Shown: positions 26,024-36,000 of the stretch, in pieces
Layout of the letters: each line of letters starts with the position of its first letter
Numbering within the stretch: position 1 is the stretch's first letter
Assembly (NCBI GenBank): GCA_963801195.1
Contig: CAWDDX010000007.1
Span: forward strand, 1,798,001 to 1,862,000
DNA length: 64,000 bases
Direction: 5' to 3'
DNA from: SZUA-36 sp963801195
GTDB lineage: Bacteria > Pseudomonadota > Gammaproteobacteria > Xanthomonadales > SZUA-36
Notes under the pieces: model-generated
The model's database searches: none
The model's input: only the letters and a program-made list of their open reading frames with translations
What the model was told of the DNA's origin: nothing
Translations under genes and position numbers: made by a program

Positions 26024-29000
26024 TTACTTCAACTCCAGCGCCACCTCTGTCTCCGCTCTTACCTCGACCTCGTCAAACGTCTGTTGCGGCAGGGAATGAA
26101 CGACCACCCGGTAAAAACCCTGTTCCAGTTTCACCGTTTCCCCACCTGCCTGGCCGGTCGCCACTTCGTTACCGCCCTGGTCATACACGGTGAATGACAC
26201 TTTCAGTGCCTCGGTCAGCGCGTCACTGAGACCCTCCTGATTGCTGGCGGAGAAATAGCGCCCGCCACCCAGTTCCGCCCAGGATTTGAATTGCGCGGCC
26301 AATTCGACATTGTCGATGGCAAATCCGACGATGTTGAGATTGATTTGCACACCCTCCTCTCGTAAGGCCTCGATTACCTGGCCGGGGTCGCCATCACAGG
26401 TTTCCTCACCATCGGTCACCAGCACGATGGCCGCGCCGCCGCTGGCGCCCTTCAGGTCAGCCTTGATGGCTTTCAGGGAATCGGCAATCGGTGTCCGGGC
26501 GAGGTTCATGGCCTGGATACCGGCGATCTTCGCGGCGGCAGCCTTGGGGTCAAGTGGCTGCAGTGGGATCTCCAGGTCCGTGCGGCAGGCGTCCGCTTCC
26601 TTATGACCGAAAACACGCAACGCCACCGGTGTGCCGGCCGGGATTAGCTCAAGCACGGCCTCGGTCAAAACTTCCTTTGCCACCACGATACGCCGCTTGC
26701 CTTGCATGCGTTGCAGCATGGATCCGGAGGCGTCGAGGATGAGTTCGACTGCCGACCCCGCCAATGCCTCATTGTCCGTTCCTGCGATCACTTTCAGCAA
26801 ACCGGGTCCGGGCGCCTCGCGGTGTTCACTCGACACCTTGAGCGTATAAGACGCCGGCCTGTGCATCAGCGTACTGGCGCGGTCAAAAGCCACCTCCATT
26901 TCACCTTCATATACCAATTGAGTGTAATTTCCGCCGTTGACGCTGGCCCAGTCTCGGAAGCGGTTTTGATCCGCCCTGTCGGCGCCGGCGACACCGATGC
27001 CGAAAATGCGTGGTTGCACGGTTTGCATCGGCCCCCACAATTCCCCGTCATGCGGCGTCTGTGCGTCTGTAATGAGCACCATCGCCTTGGTACCGGGCAA
27101 TGGCGCCAGTTCAAGCGCAGCGCGCTTCATCGTTCCTTCCGCGGAACTGGAAGCGCCGGTCCTGCGGTAATCGTTCAGTATGGTCTGCAGTATGAAAGGC
27201 TCCCCGTACCATTGATCGAGCAACGGACCCATCGAAAACGGCATCAGGTTGACCGCTTCCTGACCCGGCACCACCTCACCGCTGAATGCTACCAGTGAAT
27301 TATTGATCAACGGGATATAGGCATTGACACTGGCGCTGGTGTCCCAGGTGAATACCACGTTACGTGGAGGTTCGGCGATATGCAGCCAGACTTCACTGCC
27401 TGGCGTGACAATCGTTTCATACCGGTGACGGCTGGGCAGCTTGTCTTTGTCGACACGACGCAGCGGCAACTTGCTGCCGGCATCATCTTCCACTTCCACC
27501 ACGGTTCGCACCGTCGGGTCGCCGTTCAGTTCGATGCCCAGGGTATTGTCGCTGGCGGCGACGCGGTGGCGGTACCAGTGTTCCTGCTTGCCGAGTGACA
27601 CCTGGCCATGTGCCAGGGTGTCAGCGTCCAGGGGCGCGGCGTTTGCACGTGAGTTATTACCGGCAACCTGCATGGCGTCTTCAGATTGAATACCTGCCAG
27701 TTGCTCGTAGAATCCACGTGAACCGGTTTCGCCCCACTCACTGAGTACCGAACGGTAATCGTCCCCGCTGGGCCGTTCCCAGATGCGTAGCGAACCCGGC
27801 TCTTCCGAGTGGGCCGCGCCCTCCAAATCCAAATGTGCCGTAAAACGGACAAAACGAACCCATTCAGGCGCCTGCAATACCAGCGTGGCGCCGTTTTTTG
27901 CGCCGCTCAGATCCATTTCGCCCAGTTCGCGCCACGGCCCGACCGGCGAACCCAGGCTGGCGGAAACGGTGACCTTTATAAACTGTTTCCAGCGATCTTC
28001 CAGCCCCTCCCGGTATCGCCAGTCCAGGCGGGTAATCTGCGCAGCACGATCCTGGTTAAAACCAATGACATAATCCTTGGAGGACTCACGACGAGTGCCG
28101 GCCCGGTTGGAAGCGTCGCCTTCGACCAGCACGCTGTTGGGTGCATAAGGTTCTGGCGGCCAGTCCCAGACCAGGTGACCACCCAGTTCTGGATTTGCGA
28201 TGTTAAAACCCTTCCCCTGGGACGGATCATATCCGGGTTGCAGTATGACTTTCCACTCGGAGAAAACAGCCTTGCCATCACCATCGCGTTCCTCGTAGGT
28301 CTCGTTTATTCGCAGGCGGACAAAACGCGCTGACTGGGGCTCTGCAAGGGCGAAATACTGTTCGGTAAGTACCGGCAGTGTTTCAATTTTCAGGGCTTCT
28401 TTGAATTCGACACCGTCCTGCGAAAGCAGCAGGGTTGCCAGGCGGATATTCTTGAAAGAATTTGTCGTGCCAAAATGGTTGAGCGCAATACCGGCCACCG
28501 GTACCGGCTGTTCACCGGGCAATTTGAGTGTAAAGGGGGGTTCCTGACCCCTCTCCCAGCCACCGTTTTTAACGCAGCATTCAATCTGATAGCCGGGAAA
28601 CACCAGGTTATCGCGTAAAATTTCCAGTCTATTTGACGGTTGTCCTTCGGTCCATTCGGCACCCAGGGGTGTCCAGGCAATGTTGAATCCGCCGCGCAGG
28701 GCGTCTGGAATTGGCCAGACGAGGTTGGGATTAACCGGCGACATATCGCGCTCAACACCAATATCCTTCCAGGTTTCAGTTTGCGCTCCCGAGGCGTCGC
28801 GCGCCCTGACGCTGATACGCACGGGCCATTCCGCCCAGGCATCGGCGGGCACCTGCACCCGCACGGGTACTCTCACGCTTCCGCCCGCAGCCATCGCCAC
28901 GCTGGTTTGATCAAGTGCGACCGTCCAGCGGTAGTCACTGGTCACTGCTTCCAGTTCCGCCTGGAGTGTTTTGCCACTGTTGTTGGTCAGCCGAACATTG

Positions 29001-31429
29001 CCATTGACCTTTTGTCCTTCATTGCGGAATGCCGCGACCTTGCCAGAATCCAGTTCAAGGTCCAGGTCCGCCGCCAATACTTGTGTTACAGGTTCAATTT
29101 TTCCACCGGGAAACTCCACCTCCAGTCGGTAAGGCTCTTCGCGTGAGTCTATCCAGACCAGGCTGTCTTCACCGGCCGGTACGGTGATGCGGTAAATACC
29201 GGCTTCCGGATCATACGTCTGGCTTTTTTTGTTTCTGGTGAGCGTTCCCAGGCTCAGATTATGAACGGGCTCCGGGGTATGGATGATGAGTTCCGTCGGC
29301 GTGTCGAATCCAGGCAACTGGTAGGTATCCCAGTCCCCCCACTCCCCGGATTTTCCTTGCAGAACAAGGTCGGCCGGCAAGGAAGCTGCCTGGTAGAAGG
29401 AACCGAGGTCACTGGGTTCACAATCCGCCGGACAGGAAAAACGCGGAAGACGTTCCAGTTTAATCGTATATTCGGCATCGCTAACCTCCCTGGGGCGCAA
29501 CGAGAAACTGTAATCACCAGGGGGAAACAGGCCTTCGATTGACATAGGTTCACCTTTCTTCCCCGGCCGGTGCTTGGCGAGTCCGGCCCCGTACCAGTAC
29601 AGGTAGGGTTCAATCTCACCATCGGGCGGTGGTTGAATGGTCAGCCTGATATGATCGCGGTTGGTAAGGAAAAAACGGTAATAATCCACGTCACTCTTTT
29701 CAGACAGGATGCCGTTGCGTGTCTGGCCAACCGCCAGGCGTTGCTTATTGGAATTATCGTTGGGTTCGATTTCCCCGTTGGGATCCGGTGGCCCGAGTGC
29801 GCGGGCAAGCAGGGTGTAACTGCCGCCGTCGTGGCCGCTGACCTTCAAAAAGTGCCGGCCGGGTAACAGGAACATGTTATCCAACTGGACCCGCCGCTGA
29901 CCCGCTTCTGCCCGCAGCCGCGCCTGGTCGCGCATCGCACCGTCGTAATAGTGCAGTTCGAAGATTTCATCTCCGATCACCTGGAAACGCCACAACTGCG
30001 GATTGCCCGGCACCAGTATCTGGTAAAAATCGCTGTCCTCACCGCTGAATCGACCCTTGATGCGAAGGTTGGCGGGAACACCGCTGGCGTTTTCGATACG
30101 GTCGTTGGGCTCAACTTCAGTGCCGGGTGTTACCGGTCCTTGCCGGGTCATCGATATGCTGTACTCGGTCTCCTTGGAACGCGACACACTCAGTCGCCAT
30201 GGGCCGGAAGCCAGCATCAGGTCGGGGAGTTCCGTTGGCGTTTCCCCATTCCGGCATTGCAGTACCAGGCCTGCTGCATCGGACAGGCAGAAATTGAGAT
30301 CGACCGGCGGAGTGGATTCAATACGCAGCGTAAGCAATTGATCCGCCGTGGCCTCATCGACAGAAAACTGAAAATAGTCCCAGCGATCATCCGCCGTAAT
30401 ACGTCCGGTCAGGGGCTGTGAAAGGTCAACGTAATTAGCCAACTTGAGTTCACCGTTTGGCTCAGCCTCCTCCCCGCTCACCCGCTGACCGGTGATCTCA
30501 CTATCGACCAGGCGGATAAAACCAGGTTCGGGACTGGTCAATTCCAGGTACCAGGTGGTTGCCTCAGGCGCCATCTCTGCGAACGTAAGCATTCCATAAG
30601 CATCCACGGACGAATTCACCAGTTGCTCGCCCGCTGCACTAACCAGGCGTGCTGACAGTTCACGACCGACCGGTACCTGGACATGTATATTCCAGCGCTG
30701 GGTGGCGGCCTTGTCATCAAATTTGAAGCTATACCATGAGGTTTCGTTGCTTTCGAATAAAGGAAGCGGTTGGCCGGGACGGGCCGCCACGGCCTTTTCA
30801 CGCGTGTTCCTTGGCTTGTTGTCACTCCTGACATTAAGATTTGCTCCCTCGATTATCATCAATCGATAGGCGCCCGGCGCTTCGGCAGGGCTGGTGCCTG
30901 CACCCGCAACCGTCGTGTCCTCGGGTTGTCCGTTATCGCCAAACGACAAGCTTTGTGCCGGTGGACGAAACGGCGCGCCACCGCCGGACTCGCTTGTCCC
31001 GCCGCCCGCATAAGCGATACCGATCAGGTATTCACCGGGTTCAAATATCAGGTCCCGGTGTATGGATGGTGTCAGACCATCACGTGTGCCCATTTTCACC
31101 AGGCGCTTTATAGAGGTCACATCGGTACCATTGTCGGCATATTCGACACGCACGATCTCGACAATGGTCAAGACGCCCGGGATGCCGTGAAGTTCGAATG
31201 TCCAGTACCTGCGCGCATCATCATCGGTAACCGTCCACAGGAATCCATCCTGGTCACCCTTAACCATGGTGCCATACAGGGTAACTTCACCGGCGACCGG
31301 GTTGGCCTCAAGCGGGGTATTGTTGGGTTCGGATTCGTAGAAGCCGGGTTCAGCCAGGGCGCAAGGCGCATTGATTATCAGCAAGAGTAACGCGGGCACA
31401 ATCCATCTTACAGATGTCTTTAAACTCAT
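26024..31429 (-). CDS. Giant exported protein: PPC-like repeats, discoidin-like region, two VWA domains
   Basis: 1801 residues with a signal peptide (ends PCALA-E). Residues 27-700 contain repeated pre-peptidase C-terminal-like domains, each opening with an E-P-N-(D/N)-x motif (FYESEPNNTPLEAN, EAEPNGELKLANY, EVEPNDRIENAS, EIEPNDNSNKQR). Residues about 1000-1300 look like discoidin/F5-8C-type beta-sandwiches (FKNIRLATLLLSQDGVEFKE, ARFVRLRINETYEER). Another E-P-like domain precedes a VWA domain near 1363-1530 with metal site D-T-S-A-S and LITDAQT. A second VWA is at 1558-1750 with D-A-S-G-S and LVTDGEETCDG. A short C-terminal beta domain ends the protein. VWA domains with intact MIDAS residues bind partners through a divalent metal, so an extracellular adhesive or scaffolding role is inferred. 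Confidence 0.75.
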   Translation of the reverse strand: MSLKTSVRWIVPALLLLIINAPCALAEPGFYESEPNNTPLEANPVAGEVTLYGTMVKGDQDGFLWTVTDDDARRYWTFELHGIPGVLTIVEIVRVEYADNGTDVTSIKRLVKMGTRDGLTPSIHRDLIFEPGEYLIGIAYAGGGTSESGGGAPFRPPAQSLSFGDNGQPEDTTVAGAGTSPAEAPGAYRLMIIEGANLNVRSDNKPRNTREKAVAARPGQPLPLFESNETSWYSFKFDDKAATQRWNIHVQVPVGRELSARLVSAAGEQLVNSSVDAYGMLTFAEMAPEATTWYLELTSPEPGFIRLVDSEITGQRVSGEEAEPNGELKLANYVDLSQPLTGRITADDRWDYFQFSVDEATADQLLTLRIESTPPVDLNFCLSDAAGLVLQCRNGETPTELPDLMLASGPWRLSVSRSKETEYSISMTRQGPVTPGTEVEPNDRIENASGVPANLRIKGRFSGEDSDFYQILVPGNPQLWRFQVIGDEIFELHYYDGAMRDQARLRAEAGQRRVQLDNMFLLPGRHFLKVSGHDGGSYTLLARALGPPDPNGEIEPNDNSNKQRLAVGQTRNGILSEKSDVDYYRFFLTNRDHIRLTIQPPPDGEIEPYLYWYGAGLAKHRPGKKGEPMSIEGLFPPGDYSFSLRPREVSDAEYTIKLERLPRFSCPADCEPSDLGSFYQAASLPADLVLQGKSGEWGDWDTYQLPGFDTPTELIIHTPEPVHNLSLGTLTRNKKSQTYDPEAGIYRITVPAGEDSLVWIDSREEPYRLEVEFPGGKIEPVTQVLAADLDLELDSGKVAAFRNEGQKVNGNVRLTNNSGKTLQAELEAVTSDYRWTVALDQTSVAMAAGGSVRVPVRVQVPADAWAEWPVRISVRARDASGAQTETWKDIGVERDMSPVNPNLVWPIPDALRGGFNIAWTPLGAEWTEGQPSNRLEILRDNLVFPGYQIECCVKNGGWERGQEPPFTLKLPGEQPVPVAGIALNHFGTTNSFKNIRLATLLLSQDGVEFKEALKIETLPVLTEQYFALAEPQSARFVRLRINETYEERDGDGKAVFSEWKVILQPGYDPSQGKGFNIANPELGGHLVWDWPPEPYAPNSVLVEGDASNRAGTRRESSKDYVIGFNQDRAAQITRLDWRYREGLEDRWKQFIKVTVSASLGSPVGPWRELGEMDLSGAKNGATLVLQAPEWVRFVRFTAHLDLEGAAHSEEPGSLRIWERPSGDDYRSVLSEWGETGSRGFYEQLAGIQSEDAMQVAGNNSRANAAPLDADTLAHGQVSLGKQEHWYRHRVAASDNTLGIELNGDPTVRTVVEVEDDAGSKLPLRRVDKDKLPSRHRYETIVTPGSEVWLHIAEPPRNVVFTWDTSASVNAYIPLINNSLVAFSGEVVPGQEAVNLMPFSMGPLLDQWYGEPFILQTILNDYRRTGASSSAEGTMKRAALELAPLPGTKAMVLITDAQTPHDGELWGPMQTVQPRIFGIGVAGADRADQNRFRDWASVNGGNYTQLVYEGEMEVAFDRASTLMHRPASYTLKVSSEHREAPGPGLLKVIAGTDNEALAGSAVELILDASGSMLQRMQGKRRIVVAKEVLTEAVLELIPAGTPVALRVFGHKEADACRTDLEIPLQPLDPKAAAAKIAGIQAMNLARTPIADSLKAIKADLKGASGGAAIVLVTDGEETCDGDPGQVIEALREEGVQINLNIVGFAIDNVELAAQFKSWAELGGGRYFSASNQEGLSDALTEALKVSFTVYDQGGNEVATGQAGGETVKLEQGFYRVVVHSLPQQTFDEVEVRAETEVALELK

Positions 31430-31519
31430 CTCAACAATACCTTTTCACAATGGCCGGGTCGTCCGCGCCAGATGATGATGATATTTGGCTGGACCTACAT
31501 CAAAGGTTAGCACACGCAC

Positions 31520-32440
31520 TTACACGTTGCTGTCCAATGGCGGAAACACACATTCCGCGGGGAATCCAATATTTCTGATTAAATTCGGTCTTGAAACAGG
31601 TTGGTCCAGTGTGGACAGTAGCAACCGGTAGGCCCCGGTGCCCGGATGAATCCAGTCGAAATGCCCGGCGCCTTTCTGTATTTTTGTGGTGGCACCCGGC
31701 AGTTGCGATTGCGCGATTGGAACAATGGAATCACGATCCCCTCGCAACAGTATGGTGTTTGCTTGCAGGGGCTTACCCACAGGGTCGGCAGCCTCGTAAG
31801 CGGCCGTTTGCTGCTCGTAGGTACCGCCCATGAAGTCAATGGTTGCTGTCTGGCAGTCGTTCGTGCCACGGGAATAGCCGACGATATCGGTGATGGCGGC
31901 GAGTCCGATGACAGCCGCAATATTCGTATATTCGGACGCCGCCAGCAGCGCCAGCTGACCGCCCGCGGAGTGGCCCATCAATACCATCCGGTCCAGGTCC
32001 AGCGGGTAATCCGTCAGGGTTGATGCAAACGCAATCCCCTGCCGTACGTCTTCAAAACTGCCCGGCCAGCCACCGCCCTGATCACCGGTTCGCCGGTACT
32101 CGAGCGACCAGACGGCATAACCCGCTTTCGCCAATGCGCTGCTCAGTGGAAACGTGTGCTGGATATCGTATTCATTCAGCCAGCAACCGCCATGGACGAG
32201 CACGACCAGCGGGTATTTCTGCACTATGCCGATGTTATCCGGTAACCACAGCAGGCCATATTGAAGACCGGGATTGTCATCGCCATAGACCATTTTTTCA
32301 TTGGCCGGCACAAAATCGAGGGCGGTGACGCTAGCGTAGCTGACATTGCTTTTCACTGCTTCCTCACTGGATTGACCCGCCCGGGAACAGAGCAATAATA
32401 ACAGCGTCAGGAAAATGGATATGCAGGTGTGTTTGTCCAT
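31520..32440 (-). CDS. Exported alpha/beta-hydrolase, esterase/lipase (BD-FAE-like)
   Basis: 306 residues with a hydrophobic signal sequence at 1-22. The oxyanion-hole motif is VLVHGGCWL (81-88). The nucleophile elbow is MGHSAGGQ with S158. The acid is D235 or D237 in LLRGDRDSIVP, and H260 in GAGHFDW completes the triad. HGGxW plus GxSAGG is typical of the carboxylesterase, BD-FAE and kynurenine-formamidase-like group. The protein is expected to hydrolyse an ester or amide in the periplasm; substrate unknown. A Cys stands near the end of the signal (LLLLLCSR), but the residue before it is Leu, so I do not call it a lipoprotein. Gene order places it downstream of a YbaK-type gene. Confidence 0.8.
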   Translation of the reverse strand: MDKHTCISIFLTLLLLLCSRAGQSSEEAVKSNVSYASVTALDFVPANEKMVYGDDNPGLQYGLLWLPDNIGIVQKYPLVVLVHGGCWLNEYDIQHTFPLSSALAKAGYAVWSLEYRRTGDQGGGWPGSFEDVRQGIAFASTLTDYPLDLDRMVLMGHSAGGQLALLAASEYTNIAAVIGLAAITDIVGYSRGTNDCQTATIDFMGGTYEQQTAAYEAADPVGKPLQANTILLRGDRDSIVPIAQSQLPGATTKIQKGAGHFDWIHPGTGAYRLLLSTLDQPVSRPNLIRNIGFPAECVFPPLDSNV

Positions 32441-32493
32441 GGTGGAAGCAGTATAGATGAATGCAGCTTCACGATGTCTTCACAATGCTCGGG

Positions 32494-33000
32494 TTAAACC
32501 CTCTCCGGAAAAGCCGGGTGCTCCCGGTCGGTCAGGTTGACAAGGATTGCGCCGCTGGACCTGGCCAGGTCCGCCGGTGTGATCAGGATTTCATGACCCC
32601 AGACACCCGTACCGACACCGAGCATGGCTTCCTGCAACAGCGTTACCTCCAGAAAGGCCCTGAAACCCTCAGGCTGCCACGAAAAAGGCGGGATCGAACC
32701 AATCACGTAACCAGTGGTTTCTTTGACGGCTTCAAAACTGGCCATCCTGATATCGCGGGAACCCGCCACCTTCTTCAGCAACCCGGAGACGATGTTCTGG
32801 TCACCGCCCACCATGACGAGTATGCGCTCGGCCGAATCGAGTTCAAAGATAAGCGTCTTGATCATCTGCCGCTCGCGGTAACCAAGTGCGTGCGCTACCG
32901 AGGCCGCGCCCTTGTCGATCAGGGATGAGAATTCCGCCTTCTCGTATGGGATACCGAGTTGATCGAGGTGTTCGTGAGCAGGCAGGTGCATGCCGGGCAT
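32494..33000 (-). CDS. YbaK/EbsC-type aminoacyl-tRNA deacylase
   Basis: 168 residues with the fold of the YbaK/prolyl-tRNA-synthetase editing domain. Recognisable parts are YEKAEFSS near residue 20, ASVAHALGYRERQMIKTLIF with the conserved Lys of the IKTL segment, RILVMVGGDQNIVSGLLKKV, TGYVIGSIPPFSW (the usual G-x-x-x-P-F motif) and the C-terminal ILVNLTD. Proteins of this family hydrolyse mischarged tRNAs such as Cys- or Ala-tRNA(Pro), acting in trans in the cytosol. The exact specificity is not readable. It lies 94 bp downstream of aguB on the same strand. Confidence 0.85.
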   Translation of the reverse strand: MPGMHLPAHEHLDQLGIPYEKAEFSSLIDKGAASVAHALGYRERQMIKTLIFELDSAERILVMVGGDQNIVSGLLKKVAGSRDIRMASFEAVKETTGYVIGSIPPFSWQPEGFRAFLEVTLLQEAMLGVGTGVWGHEILITPADLARSSGAILVNLTDREHPAFPERV

Positions 33001-33094
33001 TACCGGAGAGCGATGTCCGCCAGCGCCATTCTGCCAGCCAGTGCTTTGCAGGACATACCGGCTGAGATTGACACTTTACCCCCGCCCCGATGCA

Positions 33095-33952
33095 TCAGTT
33101 TTTGTACAGGTCTTCGCGGCGGTCGCGGAAGAATCCCCAGGCGCTGCGGTGGGTCTTGAGAAAGTCGAGGTCAAAGGTGTGTACGAGCACCCCCTCTTCC
33201 TCAGAGCCGAAAGAAGCGACGAGATCACCGCGATGGTCGGCGATGAATGAATGGCCATAAAAATTTTGCGGGGCGCCGAGACCCTTCTCGATACCGGTGC
33301 GGTTGGCGGCCACGACCGGCACCACGTTTGAAACCGCGTGACCCTGCATCGCCCGGCGCCACGGCGCCGCCGTGTCCAGCGATATATCGTGCGGTTCAGA
33401 ACCGATCGCGGTCGGAAACATCAGCACATCGGCGCCGAGCAACATCATTTGCCGTGCGCTTTCCGGGAACCACTGGTCCCAGCAGATACCCACGCCGATT
33501 TTGCCGTAAATGGTACTCCAGACTTTGAAGCCGGTGTTGCCGGGTCGGAAGTAATATTTTTCCTGGTAGCCGGGACCGTCTGGAATGTGGCTCTTGCGAT
33601 AGACACCCATGATCTCACCGAGATGATCCAACATGACCACGCTGTTATAAGTGTGGTGACCATCGCGCTCGAAAATGGAAACCGGAATGGCGACTTTCAG
33701 TGCTTTCGCCACCGGTTGGAGCTGCACGACGCACGGGTGAGAAGCCGCGGGGTGCGCGGTATCAAACCAGCGCTCGTCCTGCGTAGTGCAAAAATAAATA
33801 CCCTCAAAAAGCTCAGAAGGGAGTATGACCTGGGCACCCTGTTGCGCCGCCTGCTCGATGAAGCCGATCGTTTTTCCAATGTTGTCATCCATGTCAGTGC
33901 CATAGGATGACTGTATCGCTGCGACGGTGATCTTTCCTTTTCCGTGTGTCAT
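33095..33952 (-). CDS. aguB: N-carbamoylputrescine amidase
   Basis: 285 residues, the usual size. This cytosolic nitrilase-superfamily enzyme hydrolyses N-carbamoylputrescine to putrescine, ammonia and CO2. The catalytic triad is E47 (PSELFEG), K120 (VYRKSHIPDGPGY) and C157 (VGICWDQWFPE). The SHIPDGPGYQEKYYF and FPTAIGSEP segments are characteristic of AguB rather than other amidases, as are the ends of the protein (HRSAWGFFRDRREDLY). The agmatine deiminase gene lies immediately upstream with a 12-bp gap, so the two form the agmatine-to-putrescine operon. Confidence 0.93.
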   Translation of the reverse strand: MTHGKGKITVAAIQSSYGTDMDDNIGKTIGFIEQAAQQGAQVILPSELFEGIYFCTTQDERWFDTAHPAASHPCVVQLQPVAKALKVAIPVSIFERDGHHTYNSVVMLDHLGEIMGVYRKSHIPDGPGYQEKYYFRPGNTGFKVWSTIYGKIGVGICWDQWFPESARQMMLLGADVLMFPTAIGSEPHDISLDTAAPWRRAMQGHAVSNVVPVVAANRTGIEKGLGAPQNFYGHSFIADHRGDLVASFGSEEEGVLVHTFDLDFLKTHRSAWGFFRDRREDLYKN

Positions 33953-33964
33953 GGTCCTGTTCTT

Positions 33965-34999
33965 CTAATCGCCTGCAAAATGACCTGCAGTGCCGCCAAG
34001 CTGATCGCGCAGCGACGGCTGCTGCTGGGTGATACAGTGAAATGATCCGCCACCGGTCAACAGGTGGTTCGATGCAACGCCAACCACGCGCCGGCCTGCA
34101 AATAGTTTCTGCAGTGCCTTGACGGCCGCGCCGCCAAATGACTCATTGTAAACCGGCACGACCACAGACCCGTTACCGATGATGAAGTTCATATGCGACG
34201 CGGGCATCACCCTGCCGTCGTCATCAAGAATCCTGCCGGGTGACGGTATGCGTTGCACCACCAGGTCCATCGCACCTAAATCTTCCGCGATCGTGTCATA
34301 TAACCCTGCATTCGGGTCGTCATCACCACTCGCCGACTGGCAAACCACCGTGTCCCGCGCCACAAAGCGGGCGAGGTTATCCACGTGGCCGTCGGTATGG
34401 TCATTTTGCATGCCCTTATCGAGCCAAAGCACGCGAGCGCTGTGAAAAGCGTCCGCGAGGAAACCCTCGGCCTTCGCCTGTGACCACCCTCGGTTGCGAT
34501 TGGCATTCAGCACACACTGACGCGTTGTCAGAATCGCGCCCGCCCCGTTGTGCTCCAGCGCACCGCCTTCGAGAATAAAATCGAAGCGCCTGATCGCCGC
34601 ACCTGCGGCCTGCGCCACGATGTCACCGACCATATCGTCACCGGCCAGCGTATACTTGCCACCCCAGCCGTTGTTGGCAAAACGCAGCGCGACGAGCGTG
34701 TTGGAATACGCGGCGAAAATCGGGCCGGTATCACGCAACCAGATGTCACCGAATTCCGCCGGAACAATTTCAGCTTGTCCAGCGAGGGCCCGGGTCGCCG
34801 TTGCAACGGCCTCGTCACCGCGTGCCAGTACCTTGACGACATCGCCGGCCGATAGCACCTTCACCATGGCGGCCACTTCAGCCCGCGCACCTTCAAGGTC
34901 GTTCCGCCACAGATCCGCATGCGACGGCCAGGCCGTCCAGATCGCCTCGTGACGGGCCCATTCAGCAGGTATGTAGAGATTCTCGCGCCTGTCGGACAT
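33965..34999 (-). CDS. aguA: Agmatine deiminase
   Basis: 344 residues. A peptidylarginine-deiminase-fold enzyme that converts agmatine to N-carbamoylputrescine and ammonia. It opens PAEWARHEAIWTAWPSH and has FGDIWLRDTGP, the conserved FANNGWGGKY, FILEGGALEHNG, the catalytic His/Asp region KGMQNDHTDGHVDNLARF, and the C-terminal catalytic C322 in GGGSFHCITQQQP. All conserved active-site elements are present. It is the first gene of the pair with aguB. No arginine decarboxylase is nearby, so agmatine must come from elsewhere in the genome or from outside. Confidence 0.94.
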   Translation of the reverse strand: MSDRRENLYIPAEWARHEAIWTAWPSHADLWRNDLEGARAEVAAMVKVLSAGDVVKVLARGDEAVATATRALAGQAEIVPAEFGDIWLRDTGPIFAAYSNTLVALRFANNGWGGKYTLAGDDMVGDIVAQAAGAAIRRFDFILEGGALEHNGAGAILTTRQCVLNANRNRGWSQAKAEGFLADAFHSARVLWLDKGMQNDHTDGHVDNLARFVARDTVVCQSASGDDDPNAGLYDTIAEDLGAMDLVVQRIPSPGRILDDDGRVMPASHMNFIIGNGSVVVPVYNESFGGAAVKALQKLFAGRRVVGVASNHLLTGGGSFHCITQQQPSLRDQLGGTAGHFAGD

Positions 35000-35228
35000 A
35001 CTCGACCCTGATCGTTTCCATGGGTTTGATAAGGGGCAGAATTATAGGCTGGCTTGAATTGGGAGACCAGCGGAAACGCCCACCCGGCGTTTGAACTTTC
35101 ACTTCGCTTGAGTGCCACATAACGATTAGGTACCATCCCCATCGGTTTTAGTAAGAAGACAGCGAATCGGTCTATTGTCAAAATCAATCGCTGGTTTTGT
35201 GGAACTTAACTCAGAAAACGGGAATAAC

Positions 35229-35735
35229 GTGAAAGCTTTTTGGATATCCATCGCATTTGCCATATTTTTCTGGTCGTCTGCCGCATCAGCCGAATACTGC
35301 ATGGTAAGCCCGGAAAATAAAACTTCGTGTATCTACAAGATCAACCGCATACCCCATAACTCGCAGATCATCATTTCGTACACGCAACAGGGCTGGTCCA
35401 TGATGATCGTGGTGTTCCGCGACGAATTCGCGATCATAGAAGGCGACTCGCGGGTCGAGACCAAGCATGGCGAAGAACAAACGATCAAGTATGTCTCAAC
35501 GCGCCGGGACATGGTCAGCGGGAAGATGATGGAAGCGGCCCTCTACATGGTTACCGAACCGCAGTTGCGCGAATGGGCAAATGCCAGTGGAAAAATCCGT
35601 TTTTACCTGGCAGCGACCGCACTTAAAAAAGGCAAAGAAGTGGAAGTCGAAGTTGCAGCGAAAAATTTTGCCGATGTCGACGCCTACATTGCAGAGACAA
35701 AGACGGTGCTTGCAGACCTGTTTGAAGAAAAATGA
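35229..35735 (+). CDS. Exported small protein of unknown function
   Basis: 168 residues from the GTG at 35229 (MKAFWISIAFAIFFWSSAAS), which places a clean signal peptide at the N-terminus and has a GGGA element upstream. The frame is open back to 35175, but that start would bury the signal. The mature protein is beta-rich at first (SQIIISYTQQGWSMMIVVFR) and helix-rich at the end. Two Cys (EYCMVSP, TSCIYK) could form a disulfide. The W-A-N-A-S-G-K-I-R-F-Y-L segment resembles invasion-associated-locus-B-type proteins only loosely. Unassigned. Confidence 0.55.
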   Translation: MKAFWISIAFAIFFWSSAASAEYCMVSPENKTSCIYKINRIPHNSQIIISYTQQGWSMMIVVFRDEFAIIEGDSRVETKHGEEQTIKYVSTRRDMVSGKMMEAALYMVTEPQLREWANASGKIRFYLAATALKKGKEVEVEVAAKNFADVDAYIAETKTVLADLFEEK

Positions 35736-36000
35736 AAAACCCGGCTTGATTTATCAAACCCGCCGCAGTCCGGAATTTAGTCATGACTTACCGGCCTTTG
35801 GATTTGCAATAAAACAGGAAAGCGGCCAGTGCATAACGGCTGCCCGGGAGTGAGTTCATCTCGTGATATTGAACACGAGTTTCAGCGGCAGGCCAGATTA
35901 TGGCACCGTCGTTACAGGCGCAGGGATTTTCAACCAATAGGGTCATCCAATCGCATATACTTTGAGGATGTGAATCTGTTGCCTGTGAAGTTTTTGACCA

